Positions 33,788 to 45,328 of a DNA stretch of 64,000 bases are shown piece after piece. Both the position numbers and the translations under genes were made by a program. This stretch comes from Andrena cerasifolii (lineage: Eukaryota; Arthropoda; Insecta; Hymenoptera; Andrenidae): the NCBI RefSeq assembly GCF_050908995.1, contig NC_135132.1, positions 677,001 through 741,000 of the forward strand, in the 5' to 3' direction. How positions within the stretch are numbered: position 1 is the first letter of the stretch; each line of letters starts with the position of its first letter. The notes under the pieces were generated by a model. It searched no databases. It saw only the letters and a program-made list of their open reading frames with translations, and was not told the DNA's origin.

Positions 33788-36530
33788 GGGCCATTCCAGG
33801 CAAAATCGGACACTTTTCGGAGTAACATTTCAGATTTAGATGAAACTTGGATATATTGTAGTATTTAGGGATATATAGGCATATCTCGACGGATTTTTCA
33901 ATATGTCAAAAATTGTGGATCTTACAGCTCTTTGAAATATAATGTTAACTTTTTTTCAAAAAATTATAACTGTTGAACTAACAAACTGATCAAAATGAGC
34001 CTTTGGGTGCTTACAATGAAGACATAAGAGTACCTAATAAATTTTATTTCACGAAAAATTTTTTTTTTTAAATTTATTTTGCAATTGTTCTAAACAAATG
34101 CCATGATTTAATAGCGGGGCACTATTTAAAATTTTGAAAAAGTAAGGGAATAGTCCTATTTGTCTCTTTTACACACCCGCTTTGAGAAATACGGACACTT
34201 TAAAATTGGCCAAATGAAAATTAACCGAATGTGACGCTGTGTCGCCCAGCACCGGCTCGACAAATTCAACCATATGGTATACAATGACTTTCAAGGCCAC
34301 GCAAGGTTAGGAAGTAAAGAAATAGATAGTTCCATATTGTAGTACGCACGGCTCAGCCACACGAGCCGGTGCTAAGCGACGCGGCGTCACATTCAATTAA
34401 TTTGTATGCGACCAATTTTAAAGTCTCCGCGTTTCTAAAAACGTGTCCGTAAAGAGCACAAGTAGTCCTATATCCTCATTTTTTTCAAATTTTTAAATAG
34501 TGTCCTGGTAGTATAAAATTGCATTTGTTGAGAACAATTTCAAAATAAATGGTCTAAAATTTTTTTTTTAAGTGTCGTAATTGTTATTAGGTACTCTTAT
34601 TTCCCCACTGTAAGCACCCAAAAGCGCATTCTTATCTGTATCTTAATTCAACAGTTATAATTTAATGAAAAAAAAGTCAATTTCCACAATTGTGAAATTT
34701 TTTAAAAACCTATGACATACGTTTATATATATCACTAAAGACTACAACATATTTCAGTTTCACCAAAATCCCAAATGGTAATTCGTAAGTAATAAAAGAT
34801 TAAAAAGGATAGAGTGTTACACGTATTCAGTAAATTCTGTCACATCGAACCTCGGTTCGAAATTTAATTTGTACGATGTAAGTAGGTATAGGTATTCAGC
34901 GAACAGTATTCTCCGATGCTCGCGGTGGCTCGCGGTTACTTTGTCGCTGTCGATGGGTCGTAAAAGAGAAGGTGAGAACGGGGGGCATAGCAGCCGAGAA
35001 ATAAAGCCAGCGCCTCGGTCTGCTAACACAGATACACAGCGTTGCCAGCAACATTATGCAAGACCACTTACTTAGCGGAAGGGGAACACCTACAGGAGTG
35101 GTGGTAACGTATGCGTGAAGACATTGCTGACGCACACGTTGCCACCACTCCTATGGGTGTTCCTCTCCGCTAAATAAGTGGTCCTGCATAATGTTGCTGG
35201 CAACCCTGCAGATACACAACAATTTTTCAATAACAATAAGGGCTTAACTTTTTTACTTTCAGTTTTTTCTGCATAAATATTTTTTTTTCAAATATTGATA
35301 ACATTTTCCTAATCATAATGAGAGCAAACGTGATACAATGTCGAATTTTCTTTTCTTTCTGCTCAAATTCCTTTACACTGTGCCCTAGATTTCACCAGCC
35401 CATTGCGTTGTAATTTAAACTTCACGCTCTAAACAAAAACGTTTTCCTATTTTCAATATATAGGTATTTGCTGAGGGAAATTAGAATAAGTCACATCTAT
35501 TATTTTATGTTGTTTTATTTTTTTAACCCTGTCTGCATTTTAAATATTATCTAAGGACTATTTAACTTAGGAGATAGGACCGTAAAGGTTTACAAAAAAG
35601 GTCAGGGAGTCAAATGTTGACTGATTTGGAGACTTATTCTTATTATATGTTCTATACAATAGTCGGAAGAATAAAAAATAATAATAGTAAGAGCATTATT
35701 TCAAATAATTACTGTAACATCCATATTCTGAAAAGATGATATCAGTAAATCAATACTTCCAGTATTAGTAAAAAAGTTTCAATCTCTCTTTTTTTATTTC
35801 CAATAATGTGGCCATATAATTATAACATAAATACAACAGCGATTTCAAGTGATGTATGGGTTACTGTAAAAGCGTTAATTTAGTAAATGTATACAGTTCC
35901 CAGCAGTTCGTAGTCAATGTATGCCTAAAATGAATATAACCTAACCTACAATCGTCCGAAAATGCATACATTGACTCCATCATGCTTTTATTGTGGCTCG
36001 TATATCCAGCTATCGCTTCAGTTTTGCTATGAATCCACGTTGGCAGTCCTCCCATGTAGGCGCCATTTCGTAGCTACCACCTCAACTAAATTTGTCACGT
36101 GACTTGCTCTGTATTATCGCCAATATGGCGGAACTCTGATTTGGGAATGCAGTCACGATTTTTCATTTTTCGTTCTTATATGAGCAGATTTTGGCCTGGG
36201 AGAGGTCTCATTCGAAAGAAGAAGATTCAATGCGGAGCGCTGTGCTCACCGTTTGAGTCACAAAACTCTTTTTTGTGACCTAAAAATGCTTGGATTCTGC
36301 GGGTATATTTTGTCGACTTTTGCTTTACTTTGGACACTGATATTATTACATATCAACACAATCTCGTTGAACCATGAGCAGAGCGCTCCGCATTGAACCT
36401 TCCTCTTTCGAATGAGACCTCGCCCAGCCCAAAATCTGCTTATATAATGACGAAAAATGAAAAATCCCGAACCCATGTTTCGGGCCTGATTGTGTCGGTA
36501 TACAGCGCGCTGCATTACCCGTGTCTACCA
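33788..36530. repeat. 2.7-kb duplicated non-coding block, copy 1
   Basis: From GGGCCATTCC to the end near CATTACCCGTG the sequence matches 52680-55365 almost base for base and in the same orientation. It contains a foldback at about 33830-34790 (GATGAAACTTGGATATATTG with an inverse near 34750), a second hairpin at 35035-35210 and a third at about 36170-36460. Each is reproduced in copy 2. No coding frame is preserved between copies. It is probably a composite non-autonomous element or a segmental duplication. Confidence 0.85.
35035..35210. repeat. Cruciform-forming hairpin with about 80-bp arms
   Basis: The left arm includes GTTGCCAGCAACATTATGCA and ACTTACTTAGCGGAAGGGGA; the right arm is its inverse, ending GCATAATGTTGCTGGCAACC. 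The loop is about 15 bp near 35115. In copy 2 of the duplicated block the outer part of the left arm is missing, so the structure is half lost there. Confidence 0.85.
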
Positions 36531-36539
36531 CCTTAAGCG

Positions 36540-37489
<950 letters not shown>

Positions 37490-37498
37490 CAGGGTAAG

Positions 37499-37738
37499 GA
37501 GAATAAATGAATCAAGATACAATACGGAATATAAGGTCATAATAACGGAGCAGCTACCGAAGTACCTGCAAGGAAGGATAAAGGATAGGGACAGGAAGAT
37601 AATGGCAAGGTATAGATGCGGGAACGGCATAGGTGGAAACCAACACTGGAAAGGAACGGTAGAAAAGATCTGCAGGATGTGTGGGACAAAAGAGGAAAAC
37701 CTGGAGCGTGTTAACAGAATGTATGCAAACCAAAAGTG
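37499..37738 (+). pseudogene. LINE-2 ORF2, C-terminal zinc-knuckle fragment
   Basis: The frame reads RYNTEYKVIITEQLPKYLQG, then GRIKDRDRKIMARYRCGN and CRMCGTKEENLERV, a CxxC...-type knuckle in which the expected His is replaced (LERV where LINE-3 has WEHV). It continues the protein interrupted at 32041-32096, which shows both parts belong to one element. Confidence 0.82.
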
Positions 37739-37788
37739 AAAAGCCTCTGGAAGTAATACTGGACGAGGACGGGAAAGGAATAGAAATA

Positions 37789-38655
37789 CAGTATTTCCTC
37801 GTTAGCGGCTCGCTGGTCGGGACCGACGTTGAGTCGGTATCGTGAACAGAGCGCTAATTCCGAGTGTTCGTTTCTCGCTTCTTTCTGGCCGGAGGGGGGT
37901 GCGAGATGGAACACTGCGTGCGCGGCGAGCGTGCGCGATGGTCGCAAGCGCTTACCGTGGGCACGAAAACCGCTTTGCAAAATCTTGACGCAGGCCCGTC
38001 ACAAATCTTTTTTGCGCCCTAGGTGAACTTGTCAAATTGCGCCCTTTATTATAATACATTTATTTGAGTTTATTGATGACCTTACTCTGAATTTTTATTA
38101 GTAGTTTAAAACATTTGCAGTATAATTTGTAATATTTTATTTTAAAATATATTTTCAACAATACCAGCAATGAAAATACCAGCAATGAAAGTCGACAAGA
38201 GGTGCAAAATGGTATTTTCATTGCTGGTATTGTTGAAAATATATTTTAAAATAAAATATTACAAATTATACTGCAAATGTTTTAAACTATAAATAAAAAT
38301 GCAGAGTCAGGTCATCAATAAACTCAAATAAATGTATTATAATAAAGGGCGCAATTTGACAAGTTCGCCTAGGGCACAAAAAAGACTTGAGCCGGGCCTG
38401 CGTCAAGATTTGCGAAGCTGTTTCGTGCCCACGATACGCGCTTGCGACCATCGTGCACGCAAAGGACAGAGTGTCAGGCGTCCGAAAGACGGAGCGAAAC
38501 AAAACATGAACGCATCGTCTGTCTCGTACCGTCCTCGCTCGCTCTCGTTCCATCTCGCTCTTGCTTTCGCCGGACAAAAGTGAGACAAAAGTGGTGGGGA
38601 TAGCGAAAAGTCGGTATCGTGTACACAAAATCGAGGCGCTAACGAGGAAATACTG
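37789..38655 (+). mobile_element. CAGTATT..CTCGTTAGCG MITE, copy C, inside LINE-2
   Basis: The ends CAGTATTTCCTCGTTAGCGG and its inverse are flanked by TA. Same two subterminal types as copy B and the same central hairpin (AATACCAGCAATGAAAATAC arms at about 38128-38270). It separates the last ORF2 fragment of LINE-2 from its 3' tail. Confidence 0.9.
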
Positions 38656-39056
38656 TACTAAGGAAGATTGAAGCAGAGAGAGAATGAAGAGAGACGGAGA
38701 GGAGAGGTCGCGTCAGAGAGAGAGTACAACGGATTACTAAAGAGAGGAAAACTGTGTTATAGTTTTTAAGGTTAGAAAGTTGAGCAATGCGATATTTAAG
38801 AACGGAGAATGAAGATAGGAGGATGGAAATGGGAGTAACAGAGTACAATAAAGTATAGAGGCTGAAGTATATAAATATATAAAGGTGCTTAGATGTATAG
38901 GTAGTGTACAGGAGTAAACGGTGAGAGATAGATATTAATGTGGACAGATTCTTATACATATATTTGAAAGCATAAAGTAGGAAATAAGACTAATGTATAA
39001 ACCGGAAGCCATCCGAAGCCGCGAGGTACGGATTATGTAAAATAAAAAAATAATAA

Positions 39057-39385
39057 TTAATATAACAAGAGGAAGAATAGCGAAAAACGGCTTGAACTCG
39101 ACTTTAACGCGTGCAGCTACATGCGACTCACGGACAACAAGAAGGAAGTCCTCAACTCATACCGGAAACCACGTAGCTTCTTTGCATGCTAGCAACCTAT
39201 AATCGTTGTTACAATTCTCTACTGAATAACGCCAGAATGGCCAACAATAATTTTGAGGTTTTTTTTCTGTAATAGAAAGGTAGGAAGTGGAGTTAGTACA
39301 GGTTTGTCCTCTTAAGCAGACGACGCTCGGATGACAAGTCGTCCCCATAACGAAAGGATATACTATTCAGTTCGCCGTTCGTCTC
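39057..39385. other. No gene seen
   Basis: Short unique-looking stretch between the LINE-2 tail and the next foldback. A 63-codon minus-strand frame (39157-39348) has no recognisable domain. Confidence 0.4.
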
Positions 39386-40170
39386 TGGCCGCGCCCAGAT
39401 CTGAACCGAACGGCGAACCGAACGCCACTTGAGACTCCCTAATGCCGCGTTCCTACGTGTGGAACGTATATTTCTAGCGATTTTCGCCTGTTTAGACAGA
39501 GTCTCGTGGCTCGCGACAGCTAAAAATTGAAGGACAGAGAGTGTTTAGAGTAGTACAGACCAAAGGTTTGCCTGCCATATGACACCGAGGAAGGGACCTC
39601 GGGGCCCTCGACCAAAGAAAAGTCAGGCTCGCCGAGATGTTCGGGCTGTTCCCAGCCGATGTCAGTAAAGTCCCGAACCATCAAAGGAATGACTCACCCA
39701 CATAGGGTAAACCACTGTAGAGGTGCATCCCTGTTCCTCACACCACAATGACTTGTTGTCGTCCTTGCCATTGGGGGTGTCAAATAGTTTGAAGAAGCAA
39801 GACAAGTTGGTAATGAACGAAGAGTGTTCCGCAGATCTTCCCAAGCGTACCTACGCCTATAGTTCGAAATGTCTACGAATCTCAGAATAGTTTCACCGTT
39901 CTCACGAGCACCATGTCCGTAGATCAAGCAGCCGCTGCGTATATCTGCATGTATTACATTTGTAAAAAAAAAACAGACAGCAACAGACCTTTGGTTTGCA
40001 CTAATCTAAACACTCTCTGACCTTCAATCTTTAGCTGTCGCAAGCCACGAGACTCTGTCTAAACTGGCGAAAATCGCTAGAAATATACGTTCCACACATA
40101 GGAACGCGGCATTAGGAAGTCTCAAGTGGCGTTCGGTTCGCCGTTCGGGTCAGATCTGGACGCGGCCTCC
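39386..40170. mobile_element. Foldback element with about 200-bp TIRs
   Basis: The left arm (CAGATCTGAACCGAACGGCG at about 39398, through GAAGGACAGAGAGTG and CCAAAGGTTTGC at 39573) is the inverse of about 39985-40170. The interior of about 390 bp is unrelated to the arms and may be captured host sequence. Confidence 0.8.
39663..39955 (-). pseudogene. Possible captured gene fragment inside the foldback
   Basis: Two overlapping minus-strand frames read CLIYGHGARENGETILRF... and then, in another frame, KLFDTPNGKDDNKSLWCEEQ and GCTSTVVYPMW followed by GGTGAGT, a good splice donor. The composition is protein-like and Cys-containing, and unlike the arms. I do not recognise the family. The change of frame means it is not translated as one product as read. 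It could equally be a remnant of the element's own gene. Confidence 0.35.
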
Positions 40171-40576
40171 GCCGCGTTTTTTCCGTAATACGTTGCCGCC
40201 ACTATCTCCAACAAAATTTATAGCTTGTTGCTGTCGCGTGCCCTCTCGTTCATTCTCAGTCTCTCGTAGTCGCCGCGGCGACTACAAAAGAAGTAGAGAA
40301 ATGTACTTCCACGAAATGTACTAACGAAACTGGAGACCCGGATTTATAATACGAAAACACTGTATAGGTAGGGGTGCGCTACTAAGTAACGTCTTCCCCT
40401 ACTTACGTACAAGATAAGCTTCCAAGAGCCTGGGTTCACCGTTTTACCCTTACTACAAACGTTTGCCAGGAGTGTCGTCATCGCCGCGAGAGTACCACTT
40501 TTCCGTAGCAAAAGACGCTTATCGGGTACCTAAACCGAGTAGACACAGTTTTTGCTAAAAAAAAGGTTTGCTTATA
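40171..40576. other. No gene seen
   Basis: GC-richer patch at 40180-40290 just outside the foldback, then AT-rich DNA. No repeat ends or coding signal recognised. Confidence 0.4.
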
Positions 40577-40765
40577 CAGGGTGTCCCGGAATTGAGGGAC
40601 AACCCGGAACATGCAATATCCTGATGCAAGAATACATCGGAATATCCTATACCATTTTGGGATCCGAGGCTTCTTTCTCAGGATATTAACAGTTGAATAT
40701 TAGCGGTGCATCTTCCGGGATGTGGGGTTCGAAACCGAAAAAGCTGATGCGGAACAGTGACCACA
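40577..40765. mobile_element. Fragment of a CAGGGTGTCCC-ended element
   Basis: TA then CAGGGTGTCCCGGAATTGAG starts a mariner-type end. The matching inverse end is not seen within the next kilobases, so this is a truncated copy. The right limit is approximate. Confidence 0.5.
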
Positions 40766-41230
40766 CTAGTACATCAAACTGTGAAAAAGGGTTAGTGGCG
40801 GAATCCCATGCTGGTGTACTGCCTACTTATTTAACGCTATCGAAGTAGTATATTGCTTGTCGGGGTGTTATTCTGCAGGGAGAGTATTTTGTTGTACCAA
40901 GGCGCCTGGGAAAAAACCGAGATCCATTGAATGATCGAGGTCAGAGGAGAAATTATTTGATTAATTTCATTAATTTTGTGTTATCTGTTTTTGTACCAGC
41001 ATGTAAAATTATAACACCTGTCTTATGGTCGGTCTTCTCGTTTATGATAAGTACTCTGATAACGTTAACTTCCTATACAGGATTTTGAAATTATCAATAA
41101 TTGATCTTATTTGGATCCTTTCTCCTACGATTAAAAGTCAATGGACCCTTTTAAAATGTATGTGCAAAAGTATACCTTACACGATTAGGATTAATTACAT
41201 TTTCTTAAGGCAAAAATTGTAATATTTCAG
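40766..41230. other. No gene seen; DNA preceding the SLC17-like exon
   Basis: AT-rich sequence that would be intron if the exon at 41231 is real. It ends with TTGTAATATTTCAG, a pyrimidine-poor but acceptable acceptor. Confidence 0.4.
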
Positions 41231-41352
41231 GTGGATATGGGATCAGACATCTGCAAGTTCTCCTGCTTTTCTTAGGAATGGTGATCGGGTACTGTCTTCG
41301 AGTGAGCATGTCAGAAGCTATAGTTGCAATGACATCTAATGAATCATCTGAG
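41231..41352 (+). CDS. Orphan exon of an SLC17-type (inorganic phosphate cotransporter-like) gene
   Basis: After TTTCAG the frame reads GYGIRHLQVLLLFLGMVIGY, then CLRVSMSEAIVAMTSNESSE. This matches the first transmembrane segment of insect SLC17/MFS anion transporters, with the family pattern GxRHxQxLLLFxGM and RVxxSxAIVAMT. It would lie near the N terminus and start the MFS fold in a membrane. The exon ends at GAG followed by GCAAGT (a GC donor), or three bases later before GTAGTA. No preceding start exon or following exon (the WDWS.../GYxxTQxPGG region) is recognisable in the window. It is either one exon of a gene with very long introns or a pseudogene fragment. Confidence 0.7.
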
Positions 41353-42410
41353 GCAAGTAGTACATCGTTAGAATTTCGATTAATCCGGCAGTTAATGTTT
41401 CAATTCCGGCATTTAATTTCATGGCATTTTATTTGCCTTTAAGTAACACGAATAATTCTTAACTCCCAATTGGTGAGGTGGGGTTTCATGGACCCTACGA
41501 TAATGCTTGTTTATTTTGGCGCTTTTTGACGTTAAGATACAAAACAACTAATTTGTTCCATCTTACGAGACAAAGGCGGGCTCAGAGCGAGGCGAAAATT
41601 CAAAATCTTTTACGGTAGACAATTGTTTGTTCTCGAATTTTGACTGTCATCGTTCTGAGATAATCCGTTGAATTGTTCTGTCAGCGGGTGGTATACGGTA
41701 ACCTCGGACCGACGCATACCGTCATCCACCGGTGACTTGTGGGACAATACGGTCATAAACCGCGACCCTGGTGAGAAGTTCCGATTGAATAACCTGACTA
41801 CGTTTTCTAGCCAGATGTCTGATTTTTCTTCCGCTACGTCACAAAGGAGAAAGATCCTCCTTCACCACCGAAATCGCGGAAGCAAGGTTCCTCCTCTTCA
41901 AGGAAAAGCTAGCCAATCAGCAATTTGGCACCTCCCGAAATTCTAATGTCTTGTCTACCTTTGACGTCGAAAAGGTGGACGGGTACAGATCTCAATCATC
42001 TCTCGAGTGAACTCACTCGTTTCGAGAGTGAACTCATTCGTCTCTCGGTAGAACTCGATCGGCACTCTCTTGATACAGTCAACGAATAGACAGCATCACT
42101 TGGTCTAGTCAAGCCTTCGTGACTAAGACTATGAATCGAAAATAGTTCTCTTGCTCAAGTCATCGTTCGGACTAGAGCACTTTGTCTTGTTAAACATTCG
42201 TGACTAAGAGTATCAGAACATAAATACATTCGTGTTCGTGTCTGGCCATCGTACGGACCAGCAAGATCCCTTTTCCATCGCATCAATTATAAACAGTCAC
42301 TTACAATTAATTTGGCGAGTGATAAAGCCGCCGGCACTGCGTTCTACGGAGTTCATTGGGTCTTACAACCCCAAGAGAAAGGACAAAATCTTTCGCGCGT
42401 GTGTTGGTAG
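41353..42410. other. No gene; TE-like fragment at about 41700-41830
   Basis: GGGACAATACGGTCATAAACC at about 41741 matches the inner arm of the big palindrome (24043-24063), with similarity continuing for about 80 bp, so a related element left a fragment here. At 42100-42220 two imperfect direct copies of TTCGTGACTAAGA lie about 95 bp apart, with further matching sequence around them. No coding signal is recognised. Confidence 0.45.
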
Positions 42411-43655
42411 CTTTTCGCCCCGACCCCCAATGCAGGCAGTGCCCAGGCACTGTGGTGGGTGGGGCGTTATCGGCGAAAGCCATCCTGCCGGGATCGAGCT
42501 TGCGCTGGCGGCTCTACCTCCTCGTGGTCCCCACTGGACAGCGTTCCGCGCCGCCACGCGACGCGTAACGCTGACTAAACGAGCCGCCGCCCTTCGGGGT
42601 AGATCCAACTTGCCCAGTGATTCCTAGCGGATGAGGACAGGGTTTTTCCAAGCACCATTTCGACAGAACATCTACGCCGAATTTCCCTTGGCAGCGGACC
42701 GTGACGACTGTTAAATTTTGCTCACACCACCTTGCAAGCCAAATGCTCGTATAGGCGAAAGCCTGAGGAAGAGCGCGCCCCTTTTGGGCCAAGACGGCTA
42801 TACTAGATGTCGGTAGCTTTTCACCAGGGGCAGGTGGTTCTTCTAACCCCTGTACGGGCGGTTGCGTTCCCGGTGTACCCGATTCGCATGAGGACTGGCA
42901 TGCGATTTTATGCAAGGCCGTCCCCGGCCACCAGAGCGTCCCTGGTGGTCCTGGGTGAGTGCATGCACCCCACAGAGAGCAGAAGATAGCCAGGGACTTA
43001 GTCTGGTTGCGAATGTATTATATTTCTCGTGACCTGGCATCCTGCTCAGAGAGTAAAATTCCTACAGTGGACGCCGTGGAGTCAAGCGTGGTCCTTCTCT
43101 GCTTTTTCCGACCCGGCCCTGGCGGGGTCGCTAGTTATGTACTGCTAATACCACCTTCCAAGCCAAATGCTCGTATAGGCGAAAGCCTGAGGAAGAGCGC
43201 GCCCCTTTTGGGCCAAGACGGCTATACTAGATGTCGGTAGCTTACTGCCAGCGGCGGTGGCCACGATGGAAACACCGGTTCTCCTTCGATCACCGAAGTT
43301 AAGCATCGTGGGGTGCGTACCGGGGAAGGATGGGTGACCGTTTTTCTCCTGGTGTGTCGCTTGCTGCTGGCAACCTTACGGGTAGGTTTCCCCGGTTGCG
43401 AACGTATATAATTCGTGACCGTTACGGCCCTGCCCAATAGCAAAAATTCCTTACGGTGATCCCATCGAGTCAAGACGTGGTCTTTCAGACCTCACTCTGC
43501 TTTCCGTCCACCCTGCGGCCTGCACGGTGGTCTCCTAGAAAGAGATTAAATGCTTACTCCATCTTGCTTGGTTTCAATGCTGTTATACAGGAAACTCTGA
43601 GGCGTAGCGCGTCAATTGGACCTTGAATAAACCGACACTATCTGTCGGTAGCTTA
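42411..43655 (+). repeat. Three tandem SINE-like units sharing GTCGGTAGCTT ends
   Basis: The junction GGTAGCTT occurs at about 42409, 42811, 43235 and 43649, cutting the region into units of about 402, 424 and 414 bp. Units 1 and 2 share the last ~75 bp (GCTCGTATAGGCGAAAGCCT through CTAGATGTCGGTAGCTT). Units 2 and 3 share a middle part (GTTGCGAA.GTAT, TCGTGACC, GTCAAG.CGTGGTC). The heads differ: that of unit 3 is 5S-like; those of units 1 and 2 are GC-rich and unidentified. Frames in this region (42232-43473) are artefacts of composition. Confidence 0.75.
43247..43371 (+). ncRNA. 5S rRNA-derived sequence (SINE3-like head)
   Basis: It begins GCCAGCGG and ends TTGCTGCTGGC, so the terminal stem of 5S rRNA can still pair. 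CACCGGTTCTCCTTCGATCA, CCGAAGTTAAGCATCGTGGG and GGATGGGTGACCG align in order with arthropod 5S rRNA, including the internal A-box and C-box promoter regions. Divergence elsewhere and the attached SINE body argue against a functional 5S gene; it is more likely the Pol III promoter head of a 5S-derived SINE. Confidence 0.82.
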
Positions 43656-43984
43656 CAAATTGTTCCTTTATATTCTTTACAAATCAAATTTTATTCGAAG
43701 CACTCGTATTAATGTTCTTACTGAAAAGACCTGAATGCTTCTTTCCGAAGAAAAAGTCAAAATTTGATTGTGTAAATACAAATAAAGATTCCTACCATCT
43801 GACCAATTAAGTAACGAAGTTTTCAACTCATCCATCAAAATACGTTCAGGATGGCGTAACCTATTTTATAATCGCTATTACAATAAAATATGGACAGAAA
43901 TGTTTTGGGGTTATAACGCTATAGAGTACGAGACGCATTTAGAATTTTGTTGAAATTAAATAGAAAATTAATAATGTATAAATA
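43656..43984. other. No gene seen
   Basis: AT-rich DNA between the SINE tandem and the 5' end of LINE-3. Confidence 0.45.
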
Positions 43985-44083
43985 GGACTTCCATTTCCGG
44001 TCTGTAAGAAGCGTGACGTGTGAGTGAGCAGTGTGAGAGATAGAAGTGGATAAGGTGTTAGTAGGGCAGGTAGGGAGTGAAAA

Positions 44084-45328
44084 GTGGGTGCAGAGGGAGA
44101 AGGGGGAGCTGGGAGTGAAGGGAGAGATAGGGCGAGGAAAAGGGGAGTGAGGGAGAGGAAGAAAACAGGGTGGAAGCACGCGAGTGTTGGGGTTAGGGTA
44201 AGGAGGGAAGGATTGAGCGGGAGTGGAAAAGGCGGGAGAGTGGAGAAAGAGAGGAAGAGAGAGAGACATCGGGCGGTGAAGAAAGGAAATAAGGATATAG
44301 CGGAGACAGTAGATAAAGTAGGAAGAGAAGTAGTGAGAGAAGGGGAAATAGGCGGAAGGTAAAGAAGAGAGGATGGAAGGGAAAGAGGGAGAAAAGGGAC
44401 AGGAAAGAGGAACAGGGTCATGGAGAAGAGAGTGGAATAGAAGCGTTCCAAAAGAGTAGGAAGGTAGGAAGATCACCGGAGGGAGAAAGAGAGGGCGGGG
44501 AGGAATAGAGAGGCTAATAAAGGAAAAGAGGGCGGAGATGAGGAAGGATCTGAAGGAAGTAAAGGAACAAGGGAGAGAGGCGAGGGATGATATGGCGTTA
44601 TTAAGAGAAAAAATGGAAGAATGGGAGGAGAAGTGGAGAAGAGAAAAGAAAGAGTTGGGAAATAGAATGGAAAGGGTGGAAAAAAGATTAGAGGAAGTGG
44701 AGAGAGAGGAGGAGAAGATCAAGGAAATGGAGGAGAGGCTAAAGAATTTAGAAATGAGGAGGAAAAGGAGGAGGGAGTCGGAGAAGGAAGGAGAGAGGAA
44801 GGGGTGGGGAAGGACGCAGGACGGGAAGAATGGGAAACAAGGGTTCAGGGGATGGAAAGAAAACTAGAAATGAAAGAGACAGAAGAGAGAAGGATGAACA
44901 TTATAATTAAAGGGGTAGGTAGGGAGGGAACGGCGATGAGGAGGGCAAAGGAAGTGCTGGATGTAGTAGGGATACAGGGGAGAATAGAGGGAGTGAGGGA
45001 GCTTGGAGGAAGAGGGCAAGGGAGGGAGGAAGTGATGCTGGAGGTGAAAATGGAGAGCATGGAAGTGAAGAGGGAAATAATGAGGAATAAAGGAAAGCTA
45101 AAAAGGAGAAAGGAAAGGATAGGAGACGATCTGACCTGGAAAGAAAGAAAGATGCAATGGCAGTTAAGGGTGTTAGGAGAAGACGAGGAAAGAAAAAGGA
45201 ATAGAGTGAGAGTAAAGTACGGGAAGATAGAGATAGAGGGGAAAACGTGGTTCTGGGATGAGCAGGGGGAGGTACTAAGAGACTGGAGAGGGAAGGAGAG
45301 GGGAAGGGCAGAATGGGGAGCAAAATAG
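44084..45328 (+). pseudogene. LINE-3 ORF1 protein (frameshifted)
   Basis: Basic N-terminal part at 44084-44362, then a long coiled coil rich in Glu, Lys and Arg (44538-44867; REKMEEWEEKWRREKKELGN), then an L1 ORF1-like core at 44804-45328: MNIIIKGVGREG, VMLEVKMESMEVKREIM, DDLTWKERKMQWQLRVLGED and KIEIEGKTWFWDEQGE. At least two frame changes separate the three pieces (near 44362-44538 and 44804-44867). It has the same domain order as ORF1 of the LINE-1 copy. Predicted role: RNA-binding chaperone of the retrotransposition RNP. Confidence 0.72.

Noticed and set aside
43247..43371. Functional 5S rRNA gene
   Set aside because: Several conserved 5S positions are changed and it is joined to a SINE body shared with neighbouring units.
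42232..43473. Several frames of 60-133 codons
   Set aside because: They lie in the GC-rich SINE tandem, overlap on both strands and have no domain.
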